DNA from: an uncultured Eubacteriales bacterium
Lineage (GTDB): Bacteria; Bacillota; Clostridia; Christensenellales; Aristaeellaceae
Assembly (NCBI GenBank): GCA_900540045.1
Contig: UQEF01000084.1
Coordinates: forward strand, 1-12,582
Reading direction: 5' to 3'
DNA length: 12,582 bases
Part shown: in pieces, positions 1-6,591 of the stretch
How positions within the stretch are numbered: position 1 is the stretch's first letter
Layout: each line of letters begins with the position of its first letter
The notes under the pieces: model-generated
Told to the model about the DNA's origin: nothing
The model's input: the letters and a program-made list of their open reading frames with translations, nothing else
The model's database searches: none
Made by a program: the position numbers and the translations under genes

Positions 1-15
1 TACGATCTTTTTCAT
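1..15 (-). CDS. Start of a divergent gene (partial, product unknown)
   Basis: Read on the minus strand, an AGGAGG ribosome binding site (complement of 22-27) lies six bases before an ATG at 15-13, and the frame opens with MKKIV before the window ends. A near-consensus promoter on the same strand lies at 75-103. Only five codons are visible, so the product cannot be named. A lysine-rich start like this is seen in signal peptides (for example solute-binding proteins) as well as in cytoplasmic regulators. Its position opposite a catabolic operon makes a regulator or an uptake protein plausible, but that is inference. Confidence 0.6.
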
Positions 16-37
16 GGTAAACCTCCTATTCACTTTT

Positions 38-62
38 GGGCGAATACGGTAAACTATCGCCC
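38..62. repeat. Inverted repeat in the leader of the divergent gene
   Basis: GGGCGA at 38-43 and TCGCCC at 57-62 form a perfect 6-base inverted repeat around a 13-base AT-rich loop. It lies between the predicted minus-strand start site and the AGGAGG of the divergent gene. It could therefore be an operator placed for autoregulation or a leader hairpin in that mRNA. The sequence does not distinguish the two. Confidence 0.45.
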
Positions 63-74
63 TTTGCTGACATC

Positions 75-103
75 AGTATAGAGCCATTCAGGTGAAAAGT
101 CAA
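75..103 (-). promoter_or_regulatory. Minus-strand SigA-type promoter of the divergent gene
   Basis: On the minus strand TTGACT (complement of 98-103) and TATACT (complement of 75-80) are separated by exactly 17 bases. Each hexamer differs from the sigma-70/SigA consensus at one position. Transcription would begin near base 68, about 50 bases before the ATG at position 15. Confidence 0.7.
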
Positions 104-109
104 GCGGTG

Positions 110-130
110 TTTTAGAATATTTTTTAGAAT
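110..130. repeat. Direct repeat TTTTAGAAT x2, 12-base period
   Basis: The 9-mer TTTTAGAAT occurs at 110-118 and again at 122-130, a spacing of 12 bases (about one helical turn). It lies just upstream of the minus-strand -35 element and between the two divergent promoters, a position suited to a transcription factor site. No regulator family is recognised from it, and an AT-rich background could produce it by chance. Confidence 0.4.
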
Positions 131-263
131 CGTTTATTTTAACTGTTTAGTTGCGGCAATCCGGCAAAAAAACCGTGTATGTGTGATAAATGTTATACAT
201 AAATTCATAAAATCACCTTGTTTAGTGTTTATGACGAAACGGCAAGTTTTTTTGAAACAAGTG

Positions 264-292
264 TTGACATTGATAAACGCTCACTCTATAAT
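264..292 (+). promoter_or_regulatory. SigA-type promoter of the BMC operon (perfect consensus)
   Basis: TTGACA at 264-269 and TATAAT at 287-292 match the sigma-70/SigA consensus exactly with an optimal 17-base spacer. The start site should fall near base 299, giving a leader of about 95 bases before the aldolase ATG. No other convincing promoter was noticed between the downstream genes, so this is probably the main promoter of the whole operon. A catabolic operon with so strong a core promoter is likely held down by a repressor or by leader-RNA control, but no defined operator was identified. Confidence 0.8.
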
Positions 293-296
293 AAGT

Positions 297-350
297 GCGT
301 AGCGGCATGAGGCCGGTTTAGGCATAAACAGACGCTAAACGGCCGCACGC
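297..350 (+). promoter_or_regulatory. Imperfect leader hairpin near the 5' end of the operon mRNA
   Basis: GTTTAG (316-321) pairs with CTAAAC (335-340) around a 13-base loop. GGCC (311-314) pairs with GGCC (341-344) past one bulged G. GCGT (297-300) can pair with ACGC (347-350) at the base. The hairpin begins almost at the predicted transcription start and ends 33 bases before the ribosome binding site. No run of U follows, so it is not an intrinsic terminator. It may stabilise the 5' end or act as a protein-binding or antitermination element; no known riboswitch or ANTAR dual-hairpin pattern was recognised. Confidence 0.45.
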
Positions 351-383
351 CATGGAATGGTGCGGATTGAAAAAAATAAAAGC

Positions 384-389
384 AGGTGA
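384..389 (+). promoter_or_regulatory. Ribosome binding site that fixes the aldolase start
   Basis: AGGTGA at 384-389 stands five bases before the ATG at 395. An in-frame GTG at 386 would add three residues, but it lies inside this Shine-Dalgarno sequence and has no good site of its own. The ATG at 395 is therefore preferred. Confidence 0.7.
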
Positions 390-394
390 AGAAG

Positions 395-1273
395 ATGCAA
401 AGCATCCATCGCTATCCAACGGATGACGAGGCGAAAAAGCTGATTGTGGAGATCGGCCGCAGGATGTATCAGAAGAACTTTGTGGCCGCCAACGATGGCA
501 ATATCAGCTGCAAGGTGGATGACGACATCATCTGGACCACCCCCACGGGCGTGTCCAAGGGCTTCATGTCGGAGGACATGATGGTCAAGATGCGCCTGGA
601 TGGCACGGTGCTCTCCCAGGGGGAGCGCGGCCCGTCCAGCGAAGTAAAGATGCATCTGCGCATCTATAATGAAAACCCGGAGGTCCGCGGCGTATGCCAC
701 GCCCATCCGCCTATCAGCACCTCTTTTGCCATCGCGGGGATCGGCCTGGACAAGGCCATCTATCCCGAGGCTTTGGTCAATTTGGGCACCGTGCCCTGCG
801 TACACTATGAAGCACCCGGCTCTCAGGGCATCCCGGACAGCATCGCGCCCTACTGCCGCGACTACAACGCCCTGCTCCTGGCCAATCACGGCGCGGTGGC
901 GTGGGGCGGATCGCTGATGGAAGCGTGGTACCGCCTGGAGTCCACGGAGCACTATGCCATGGTCATCATGTACACGGGCAACATCATCGGCAAGGCCAAT
1001 GTGCTCAGCTGCGAGCAGGTGGGCGAACTGATTGAAATCCGCAAGAAGATGGGCATCACCAGCGGCGGTATCCCGCCCTGCACGGCCAAAGCCACCAACA
1101 CCGTGGACGTGGTGGCGGGACACAGTCCCGTGGCGGACGAGCCGCCCGCCCTCAAGACATACGGCCAGCCCGCATCGCCCTGCGGCTGCGCGGGCGGCAG
1201 CGCCGCAGCCGATGAAGCCGAGCTTCAGGCCATCACCCGCGCGGTGCTGGAACGGCTGAAAAACATCAAATAA
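395..1273 (+). CDS. BMC-targeted class II aldolase (fuculose-1-phosphate / 5-deoxyribulose-1-phosphate type)
   Basis: This 292-residue protein is a zinc-dependent class II aldolase of the FucA/AraD family. It retains the zinc ligands H102 and H104 (HAH motif) and H165 (NHG), and the catalytic glutamate E83 in SSE. The matching residues in E. coli FucA are E73, H92, H94 and H155, a constant offset of ten. The catalytic domain ends near residue 220. It is followed by a low-complexity Gly/Ala/Pro/Cys linker (about 221-270) and a terminal amphipathic helix (about 273-290, including AITRAVLERL) that looks like a BMC encapsulation peptide. Linkage to MtnK and MtnA suggests it cleaves 5-deoxyribulose-1-phosphate (to DHAP and acetaldehyde) or methylthioribulose-1-phosphate (to DHAP and methylthioacetaldehyde), as Ald2 and DrdA enzymes do. 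Fuculose- or rhamnulose-1-phosphate remain alternatives. It is the first gene of the operon, 25 bases before the flavoprotein. Confidence 0.88.
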   Translation: MQSIHRYPTDDEAKKLIVEIGRRMYQKNFVAANDGNISCKVDDDIIWTTPTGVSKGFMSEDMMVKMRLDGTVLSQGERGPSSEVKMHLRIYNENPEVRGVCHAHPPISTSFAIAGIGLDKAIYPEALVNLGTVPCVHYEAPGSQGIPDSIAPYCRDYNALLLANHGAVAWGGSLMEAWYRLESTEHYAMVIMYTGNIIGKANVLSCEQVGELIEIRKKMGITSGGIPPCTAKATNTVDVVAGHSPVADEPPALKTYGQPASPCGCAGGSAAADEAELQAITRAVLERLKNIK

Positions 1274-1298
1274 AGAAAACACCGGAGGAGGCGCGCGG

Positions 1299-2630
1299 AT
1301 GAAAGCAATCGTAATTGGCAGCGTGGCGGCCGGAATGTCCGCCGCCTCCAAGCTGAGGCGTGTGATGCCCGATGCGCAGATTAGCGTCTACGAGCGCGGT
1401 GGATACCTCTCCTACGGCGCGTGCGGCCTTCCCTATTATATAGGTGGTTTCAATGACGATCCCGGCAGGCTGATTGCCCGCACGGGCGAGCAGTACGCCC
1501 AAATGCGGATTGATACTTTTCTGCATCATGAGGTGCTGTCGGTGGATGCGGCGGCAAAGCGCGTGCGCGTGCGGGACAACGATTCCGGCCGTGAATTTGA
1601 GGATAGTTACGACGCGCTGATGATCGCCGTTGGCTGCGACAGCGTGGCCCCCAAGGTGCCGGGAGCGGATCTGCCTTCGGTGTTCTATCTGAAGACCATG
1701 GAGGACGGCCTGCTCCTGCGCGAAATCGCCCGCCTCAAGGACGTGCACCACGTGGCGGTGGTGGGCGGCGGCTACATCGGCGTGGAGATGACCGAGGCGC
1801 TGTTGCACCTGGGCAAGACCGTCACGCTCATTGAGGCGGGGGAGCGGCTGCTCACCCCGTTTGAACCCGAATTTTCAGAATTGGCCGCTCAGGAGCTGGA
1901 GAAAAACGGCGTGCGGGTGCTGGTGGGCCACCGCGTGGAGGCGATTGCCGAACAGGGCGACCGCCGCGTGGTGCGCGCGGGCGGGGAGGATATTCCCTGC
2001 GACCTGGTGGTGATGGCCGTGGGCGTTGTGCCCGCGACGGGCTTTCTGCGCGATACAGGCATCCGCATGGCGCGCAACGGGGCCATTCTGGTGGATCGGG
2101 AGATGCGTACCTCGCTGGAAAACGTGTATGCCGCGGGCGACTGTGCCGTGGTCTACCACCGGCTGATGGAGGAGGACTATTTCATCCCGCTGGGCACGGT
2201 GGCGAACAAGTGCGGACGCATCGCGGGCGGCAATATGGCCGGGGCGCACGACAAGTTCGTGGGCGCGCTGGGCACTGCCGCCATCAAGGTCTGCGGCCTG
2301 GAGATGGGCCGCACGGGCATGAGCGAGACCGACGCCAAACGCCTGGGCGTTGACTACCGCACCAGGCTCGTCACCGCGCAGGATCACCCCTCCTACTATC
2401 CGGACCCGGCCAAGCTGACCATCAAGCTGATCTATGAGGCGCGCACGCGGCGGCTGCTGGGCGCGTGCGTGGCGGGAGCGCGGGGCGCGGTGCTGCGCGC
2501 GGACATCTTCGCCGTGGCCATCCATGCCGGCATGAGCACCGACGAGCTGGGCATGGTGGATCTGGCTTACGCGCCGCCCTTTGCGGGCGTTTGGGACGCT
2601 GTGCACATCGCCGCCAACGCGGCCAAATGA
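1299..2630 (+). CDS. CoA-disulfide reductase / NADH oxidase family flavoprotein
   Basis: This 443-residue protein belongs to the pyridine nucleotide-disulfide oxidoreductase group containing CoA-disulfide reductase, NADH oxidase and NADH peroxidase. It shows an N-terminal FAD motif (GSVAAG, 7-12), the single redox cysteine C42 in YGACGLP, an NAD(P)H-binding motif (VVGGGYIG, 154-161), the second FAD motif (AAGDC, 278-282), and a C-terminal dimerisation domain. That domain has SYYP (365-368) and YAPPFAG (424-430), which resemble the tyrosine-bearing segments of staphylococcal CoA-disulfide reductase. The start has a GGAGGAG site eight bases upstream. No targeting helix is evident. In this operon it might reoxidise NADH, keep CoA reduced, or reduce sulfur species released from methylthio-sugars; the sequence does not decide. 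It is not a standard Pdu/Eut component. Confidence 0.82.
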   Translation: MKAIVIGSVAAGMSAASKLRRVMPDAQISVYERGGYLSYGACGLPYYIGGFNDDPGRLIARTGEQYAQMRIDTFLHHEVLSVDAAAKRVRVRDNDSGREFEDSYDALMIAVGCDSVAPKVPGADLPSVFYLKTMEDGLLLREIARLKDVHHVAVVGGGYIGVEMTEALLHLGKTVTLIEAGERLLTPFEPEFSELAAQELEKNGVRVLVGHRVEAIAEQGDRRVVRAGGEDIPCDLVVMAVGVVPATGFLRDTGIRMARNGAILVDREMRTSLENVYAAGDCAVVYHRLMEEDYFIPLGTVANKCGRIAGGNMAGAHDKFVGALGTAAIKVCGLEMGRTGMSETDAKRLGVDYRTRLVTAQDHPSYYPDPAKLTIKLIYEARTRRLLGACVAGARGAVLRADIFAVAIHAGMSTDELGMVDLAYAPPFAGVWDAVHIAANAAK

Positions 2631-2637
2631 GGTGCCT

Positions 2638-3441
2638 ATGAACAAGCTGACGACTCTGGAACAGGCCGTCTCCCTCATCGGGGACGGCGCATGTGTGGGG
2701 CTGGGGGGCAACACCCTCAACCGCGCGCCCATGGCAGCCGTTTTTGAGATGGTGCGCCAGAAGAAGCGCGGCCTGCGCGTGGTCAAGACCGCGGGCGCGA
2801 TGGACGTGGACGCGCTGTGTCTGGCCGGCTGCGCCGCCTCGGTAGACGCGGGCTTCATCAGCTACGAAAGCCAGTACGGCCTGGCCCAGCGCTACCGCAG
2901 AAGCGTGCAGTCCGGGCTGGTGCGCGCCAACGAGCACGCCTGCTACACCGTGATTTCGGCCCTGCGCGCGGCCAGCTACGGCATCCCCTTCATGCCGGTG
3001 CGCGGCCTTAAGGTGAGCGACCTGCGCAAGGTCAACGACTATTTTGCCGACGTGACCGACCCCTTCACCGGGGAGACGCTGGCCGCCGTGCGCGCCATCC
3101 GGCCTGATTTTGCCGTGGTGCACGCGCAGATCGCCGATTCGCAGGGCAACGCCTTCTTTGAAGGCCCCAAATACGAGGATGTGCTTCTCTCCCGCGCGTC
3201 TCAGAAGGTGATCGTAACCGCCGAGCGCATCGTGGGCGACGGGTACTTCTCCGGCGGCGGGTGCAAGGCGGACATTCCGCATTTTCTTACCGCAGCCGTG
3301 GTGCACGTGCCCCGCGGGGCAGCTCCCGGCGCGTGCTATGGCTACTATGAGCCGGACGACGCGTTCATTCGTGCGTTCCTGGAGCTCAAGGACGCGGAAG
3401 CGCTGGACCGCTTCCTTTCGGAAGGGGGAAGGCGGCTGTGA
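2638..3441 (+). CDS. Family I CoA-transferase-like subunit A (GctA/IpdA type)
   Basis: This 267-residue protein matches the alpha subunit of family I CoA-transferases, nearest in feel to glutaconate CoA-transferase A and to IpdA. The N-terminal glycine-rich segment is GLGGNTLNR (21-29). The family signature blocks follow: GIPFMPVRG (115-123), DPFTGE (141-146) and a segment around HAQIADSQGN (162-171). The ATG at 2638 is chosen because GAGG at 2629-2632 stands five bases upstream. An open frame extends 19 codons further back, but only into the flavoprotein gene. It overlaps subunit B by four bases, indicating translational coupling. E99 lies in an NEH context before the GIPF block, near where I expect the IpdA active-site glutamate. 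The substrate is unknown; it may use or release an acyl-CoA made by the microcompartment. Confidence 0.8.
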   Translation: MNKLTTLEQAVSLIGDGACVGLGGNTLNRAPMAAVFEMVRQKKRGLRVVKTAGAMDVDALCLAGCAASVDAGFISYESQYGLAQRYRRSVQSGLVRANEHACYTVISALRAASYGIPFMPVRGLKVSDLRKVNDYFADVTDPFTGETLAAVRAIRPDFAVVHAQIADSQGNAFFEGPKYEDVLLSRASQKVIVTAERIVGDGYFSGGGCKADIPHFLTAAVVHVPRGAAPGACYGYYEPDDAFIRAFLELKDAEALDRFLSEGGRRL

Positions 3442-4154
3442 TTCGTCCCTGCGATATGATGACGGTGGCCATGGCGCGCCTCATTCATGATGGTGATACG
3501 GTCTTTCACGGCGTATCCTCGCACATGCCCATGATCGCCACCTTGCTGGCCAAGCGCCTGCACGCGCCCAATGCCGTGCACCTCAACATCCCCGGCGGGG
3601 TCGATCCCGTCAAACCCGCTTTGCGCGAGTTTACCAGCGCGGGCGGGGAGCTGTGGGAGACGGCCTGCGCGGGTTTCCCGCTGATGGAGGTGTTCGACCT
3701 GAGCATGCGCGGCGGGCTGGACGTGGCGTTTTTGAGCGGCGTGCAGTTCGACGACCGGGGCAATGTCAACGCCTCCGTCATCGGTCCCTACGAGAAGCCG
3801 AAGGTGCGTTTGCCGGGCGGCGCGGGCAGCGCCGTGCTCATCCCCACGGCCAAGCGCGCCATCATCTGGCGCACCAAGCATGACCGCCGTACCTTTACGC
3901 CCAGGGTGGATTTCATAACCGCCCAGGGCAACGTGAGCGAGATCGTTACCCCCCTGTGCGTGTTTACCATGTATCAGGGACAGCTGATTCTCAAAAGCGT
4001 CCATCCTTACACCACCATCGACGAGGTGGCGGAGAACACCGCTTTCCCCATCCGCTATTTTTCCATTGAAACCACCCCGCCGCCCACCGCCGAAGAACTG
4101 AGGGCGCTGGAGGAGATCGACCCGCTGGATCTGCGAAACATCGAGTTCCGCTGA
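3438..4154 (+). CDS. Family I CoA-transferase-like subunit B (GctB/IpdB type), catalytic Glu apparently absent
   Basis: This 238-residue protein aligns along its whole length with beta subunits of glutaconate/3-oxoacid CoA-transferases, including DGDTVFHG (18-25), LLAKRLHAPN (36-45), QFDDRGNVN (123-131) and PKVRLPGGAG (141-150). The expected nucleophile normally lies in an ES-G or EN-G motif (Glu54 in Acidaminococcus GctB). Here the segment reads LNIPGGVDP (49-57), with no glutamate. Loss of this residue is known in IpdB, whose enzyme opens a ring and hydrolyses instead of transferring CoA. The pair may therefore be a hydrolase-like relative, not a true transferase. The start is GTG at 3438, overlapping the subunit A stop as GTGA, with GGAAGG five bases upstream. 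Confidence 0.78.
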   Translation: MIRPCDMMTVAMARLIHDGDTVFHGVSSHMPMIATLLAKRLHAPNAVHLNIPGGVDPVKPALREFTSAGGELWETACAGFPLMEVFDLSMRGGLDVAFLSGVQFDDRGNVNASVIGPYEKPKVRLPGGAGSAVLIPTAKRAIIWRTKHDRRTFTPRVDFITAQGNVSEIVTPLCVFTMYQGQLILKSVHPYTTIDEVAENTAFPIRYFSIETTPPPTAEELRALEEIDPLDLRNIEFR

Positions 4155-4176
4155 CGGCGGCCAAGGCATCGAAACC

Positions 4177-4191
4177 AAAAAGGCACTTTTT
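4177..4191. repeat. Short inverted repeat before mtnK
   Basis: AAAAAG (4177-4182) and CTTTTT (4186-4191) are complementary around a three-base GCA loop. It lies in the 59-base gap between the CoA-transferase-like genes and the kinase, just before its AGGAAG ribosome binding site. The A-U stem is weak, so any effect on termination or translation is doubtful. Confidence 0.25.
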
Positions 4192-4213
4192 ATAGAGAAA
4201 GGAAGTCTTGCAT

Positions 4214-5428
4214 ATGCCCCGTTACGACACCTATTTTCTCATGAAGGAAGCCGACGTGATCGACTATGTCCAGACCAAGTATCCCGGCCACTTCGATAAG
4301 GACGCGGTGCTGACCGTCAAGGAAATCGGCGACGGCAACCTCAACTACGTGTTCCGCGTGGTGGAAGAAAAGACCGGCAAGTCCATCATCGTCAAGCAGG
4401 CGGGCGAGGCGCTGCGTATTTCGGCGGACATGAAGGTTTCCACCGACCGCAACCGCATCGAAAGCGAAATTCTGCAGATTCAGGACAAGTATGCCCCCGG
4501 CCTGGTGCCCAAGATCTACGGCTACGACACCGTGATGTGCGCCTGCGCCATGGAGGACCTGTCCGACCACGCGCTGATGCGCTATGCCCTCATGCGGCAC
4601 GAGACCTTCCCGCGCTTTGCCGAGGACATCTCCACCTACATGGTCAACACTCTGCTCAAGACAACCGACGTGGCCATGGAGCACAAGGAAAAGAAGGCCA
4701 TGGTCAAGAGCTTCATCAACCCCGAGCTGTGCGAGATCACCGAGGATCTGGTGCTGACCGAGCCGTACAACGACTGCAACCACCGCAATAACGTCTTCCC
4801 GCCCATCGCCGACTTCGTGCGCCGCGAGCTCTATGAGGATGACGCGCTCAAGCTGGCCGTTGCCAAGCTCAAGTTCGAGTTCATGAACAACGCCCAGTCC
4901 CTCATTCACGGCGATTTGCACACCGGCTCCATCTTCGTCAAGCAGGATTCCACCCGCGTGTTCGACCCCGAATTTGCCTTCTACGGCCCCATGGGCTACG
5001 ACATCGGCAACGTGGTCGCCAACATGATCTTCGCCTGGGACAATGGCCGCGCCGCGGGCGCCGACGAATTCTGCGACTGGGCGCTCAAGGCCATCGAGGA
5101 GACGGTGGACCTGTTCTGCCAGAAATTCCTCAAGTGCTTTGACGAGTGCGTGACCGACCTCATGGCCAAGACACCCGGCTTCAAGGAATATTATCTGGAT
5201 TCCATCCTGTCCGACACCGCCGCCTACGCCGGCACCGAGCTCATCCGCCGCACCGTGGGCATGGCCAACGTCAAGGACGTAACCACCATCGCCGACGAAG
5301 CCAAGCGCGCCCATGCCGAGAAGGTCAATATCCTCTGCGGCAAGGACTACATCATGAACCGCACGGCCTTCAAGACCGGCGCCGATTTCGTCGCCGCCGT
5401 CAAGCGCGCCGATGAAGCGGCCAAGTAA
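4214..5428 (+). CDS. mtnK: 5-methylthioribose / 5-deoxyribose kinase (MtnK-like)
   Basis: This 404-residue protein phosphorylates C1 of 5-methylthioribose, and in relatives 5-deoxyribose, using ATP in the cytosol. It has the aminoglycoside-phosphotransferase-like fold of MtnK: an ATP loop [11 protein letters not shown] (37-47), K61 in IIVKQAG, the catalytic loop HGDLHTGSI (232-240) with D234, and the metal-binding DPEFAF (251-256). These sit one residue off the Bacillus subtilis positions D233, D250 and E252, and the length is close to the B. subtilis enzyme (about 397). The ATG at 4214 is chosen because AGGAAG at 4200-4205 stands eight bases upstream; a TTG at 4208 would be too close. No encapsulation helix is evident at either end. 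It is followed after 14 bases by mtnA. Whether it prefers methylthioribose or deoxyribose cannot be read from the sequence. Confidence 0.9.
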   Translation: MPRYDTYFLMKEADVIDYVQTKYPGHFDKDAVLTVKEIGDGNLNYVFRVVEEKTGKSIIVKQAGEALRISADMKVSTDRNRIESEILQIQDKYAPGLVPKIYGYDTVMCACAMEDLSDHALMRYALMRHETFPRFAEDISTYMVNTLLKTTDVAMEHKEKKAMVKSFINPELCEITEDLVLTEPYNDCNHRNNVFPPIADFVRRELYEDDALKLAVAKLKFEFMNNAQSLIHGDLHTGSIFVKQDSTRVFDPEFAFYGPMGYDIGNVVANMIFAWDNGRAAGADEFCDWALKAIEETVDLFCQKFLKCFDECVTDLMAKTPGFKEYYLDSILSDTAAYAGTELIRRTVGMANVKDVTTIADEAKRAHAEKVNILCGKDYIMNRTAFKTGADFVAAVKRADEAAK

Positions 5429-5442
5429 GGGAGGAAACCGCC

Positions 5443-6540
5443 ATGGCTGACAAGAGCATCATGAGCTACGAAACCGTCGCGCTGGACGATGAAAAGAGCG
5501 CGCTGGTCATTCTGGACCAGACCAAGCTGCCCTATGAGGTGGAGATTCTCAGCCTGACCGACCAGAAGGACATCTGGAACGCCATCTACCTTTTGCAGGT
5601 GCGCGGCGCGCCTGCCATCGGCGTGGCGGCGGGCTTTGGCGTGTATCTGGCCGCCAAGCAGATCCAGGCCGACAACTGGGAGGATTTCTACACTCAGTTC
5701 AAGGCCGCCAAGGACTACCTCAACTCCTCCCGTCCTACCGCCGTCAATCTCTCCTGGGCGCTCAACCGCATGGAGCAGGTGGTGCTGGACAACAAGGACA
5801 AGAGCGTTCCCGAGCTCAAGGAGCTGCTGCACAAGGAGAGCGTCGCCATCAAGGACGAGGACGTATGGATGTGCCGTCAGATCGGCGAGTATGGCCTGAC
5901 GCTCATCAAGGACGGCGACGGCATCCTCACCCACTGCAACGCCGGCCAGCTGGCCACCTCCAAGTATGGCACCGCGCTGGCCCCCATCCACCTGGGCCGC
6001 GAGCGCGGCATGAACTTCCGCGTCTACACGGACGAAACCCGCCCGCTGCTGCAGGGCGCGCGCCTGTCCGCCTTTGAGATGCAGGCCGACGGCGTAGATA
6101 CCACCGTCATCTGCGACAACATGGCCTCCCAGGTCATGAAGAACGGCTGGGTCAACGCCGTGTTCGTCGGCTGCGACCGCGTGGCCGCCAACGGCGATGC
6201 CTGCAACAAGATTGGCACCTCTGGCGTGGCGATTCTGGCCAAGTACTACGGCATCCCCTTCTATGTGCTGGGCCCCACCTCCACCATCGACATGTCGATT
6301 GCCCGCGGCGAGGACATCACCATCGAGCAGCGCCCCGCCGAGGAAGTGACCGAGATGTGGTACAAGCGCCGCATGGCGCCCGAGGGTGTGAAGGTCTATA
6401 ACCCCGCCTTCGACTTTGCCGACAATGAGCTCATCGCCGGCATCGTGACCGAGTACGGCATCGCCCGCCCGCCCTACAACGAGAGCCTCAAGGAGATCTT
6501 CAAAAAGAAGGCCGAGGCCGAAGCCGCCAAGAAGAAGTAA
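5443..6540 (+). CDS. mtnA: S-methyl-5-thioribose-1-phosphate isomerase (MtnA-like)
   Basis: This 365-residue protein belongs to the MtnA/eIF-2B-related isomerases, which convert 5-methylthioribose-1-phosphate (or 5-deoxyribose-1-phosphate) to the corresponding ribulose-1-phosphate. Diagnostic motifs are RGAPAIG (54-60), [10 protein letters not shown] (163-172) with catalytic C165, and [10 protein letters not shown] (243-252) with catalytic D245. Both catalytic residues are offset by five from B. subtilis C160 and D240. The tail after about 345 is lysine/alanine/glutamate-rich and charged. It does not look like a typical encapsulation peptide, so cytosolic action is likely. GGGAGG stands eight bases before the ATG. 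The usual methionine-salvage partners (MtnB, MtnW/X or MtnC, MtnD) are absent here, and an aldolase is present, which favours the DHAP-shunt route over methionine regeneration. Confidence 0.92.
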   Translation: MADKSIMSYETVALDDEKSALVILDQTKLPYEVEILSLTDQKDIWNAIYLLQVRGAPAIGVAAGFGVYLAAKQIQADNWEDFYTQFKAAKDYLNSSRPTAVNLSWALNRMEQVVLDNKDKSVPELKELLHKESVAIKDEDVWMCRQIGEYGLTLIKDGDGILTHCNAGQLATSKYGTALAPIHLGRERGMNFRVYTDETRPLLQGARLSAFEMQADGVDTTVICDNMASQVMKNGWVNAVFVGCDRVAANGDACNKIGTSGVAILAKYYGIPFYVLGPTSTIDMSIARGEDITIEQRPAEEVTEMWYKRRMAPEGVKVYNPAFDFADNELIAGIVTEYGIARPPYNESLKEIFKKKAEAEAAKKK

Positions 6541-6548
6541 GAAACTGC

Positions 6549-6568
6549 GCCGGGGCATCCGCCCCGGC
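6549..6568 (+). promoter_or_regulatory. Intercistronic GC hairpin between mtnA and pduL
   Basis: GCCGGGGC (6549-6556) and GCCCCGGC (6561-6568) form a perfect 8-base-pair stem with a four-base ATCC loop. No U-run follows, so it is not a conventional terminator. A C-run at 6571-6576 could also pair with the G-rich ribosome binding site of the next gene (GGAGG, 6581-6585). It may protect or process the mRNA and set different expression for the sugar-processing genes and the BMC core genes. Confidence 0.55.
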
Positions 6569-6591
6569 CACCCCCCGAAGGGAGGGGCGTT

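Noticed and set aside
183..199. A CRP-like half site (TGTGA) in the intergenic region
   Set aside because: Only one half matches, the other half is not TCACA, and the host appears to be a member of the Firmicutes where this CRP consensus is not expected.
272..285. A possible catabolite-control (cre) site between the -35 and -10 boxes
   Set aside because: The central part fits TGWAANCGNTNWCA, but the outer T, G and A fail, so it is too degenerate to call.
335..1351. A minus-strand open frame of 338 codons over the aldolase gene
   Set aside because: It runs through the operon promoter leader and opposite a gene with intact catalytic residues; it shows no family motif.
395..6540. A methionine salvage operon interpretation for mtnK and mtnA
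   Set aside because: The downstream enzymes of that pathway (dehydratase MtnB, enolase/phosphatase, dioxygenase MtnD) are absent, while an aldolase and a BMC aldehyde-oxidising core are present.
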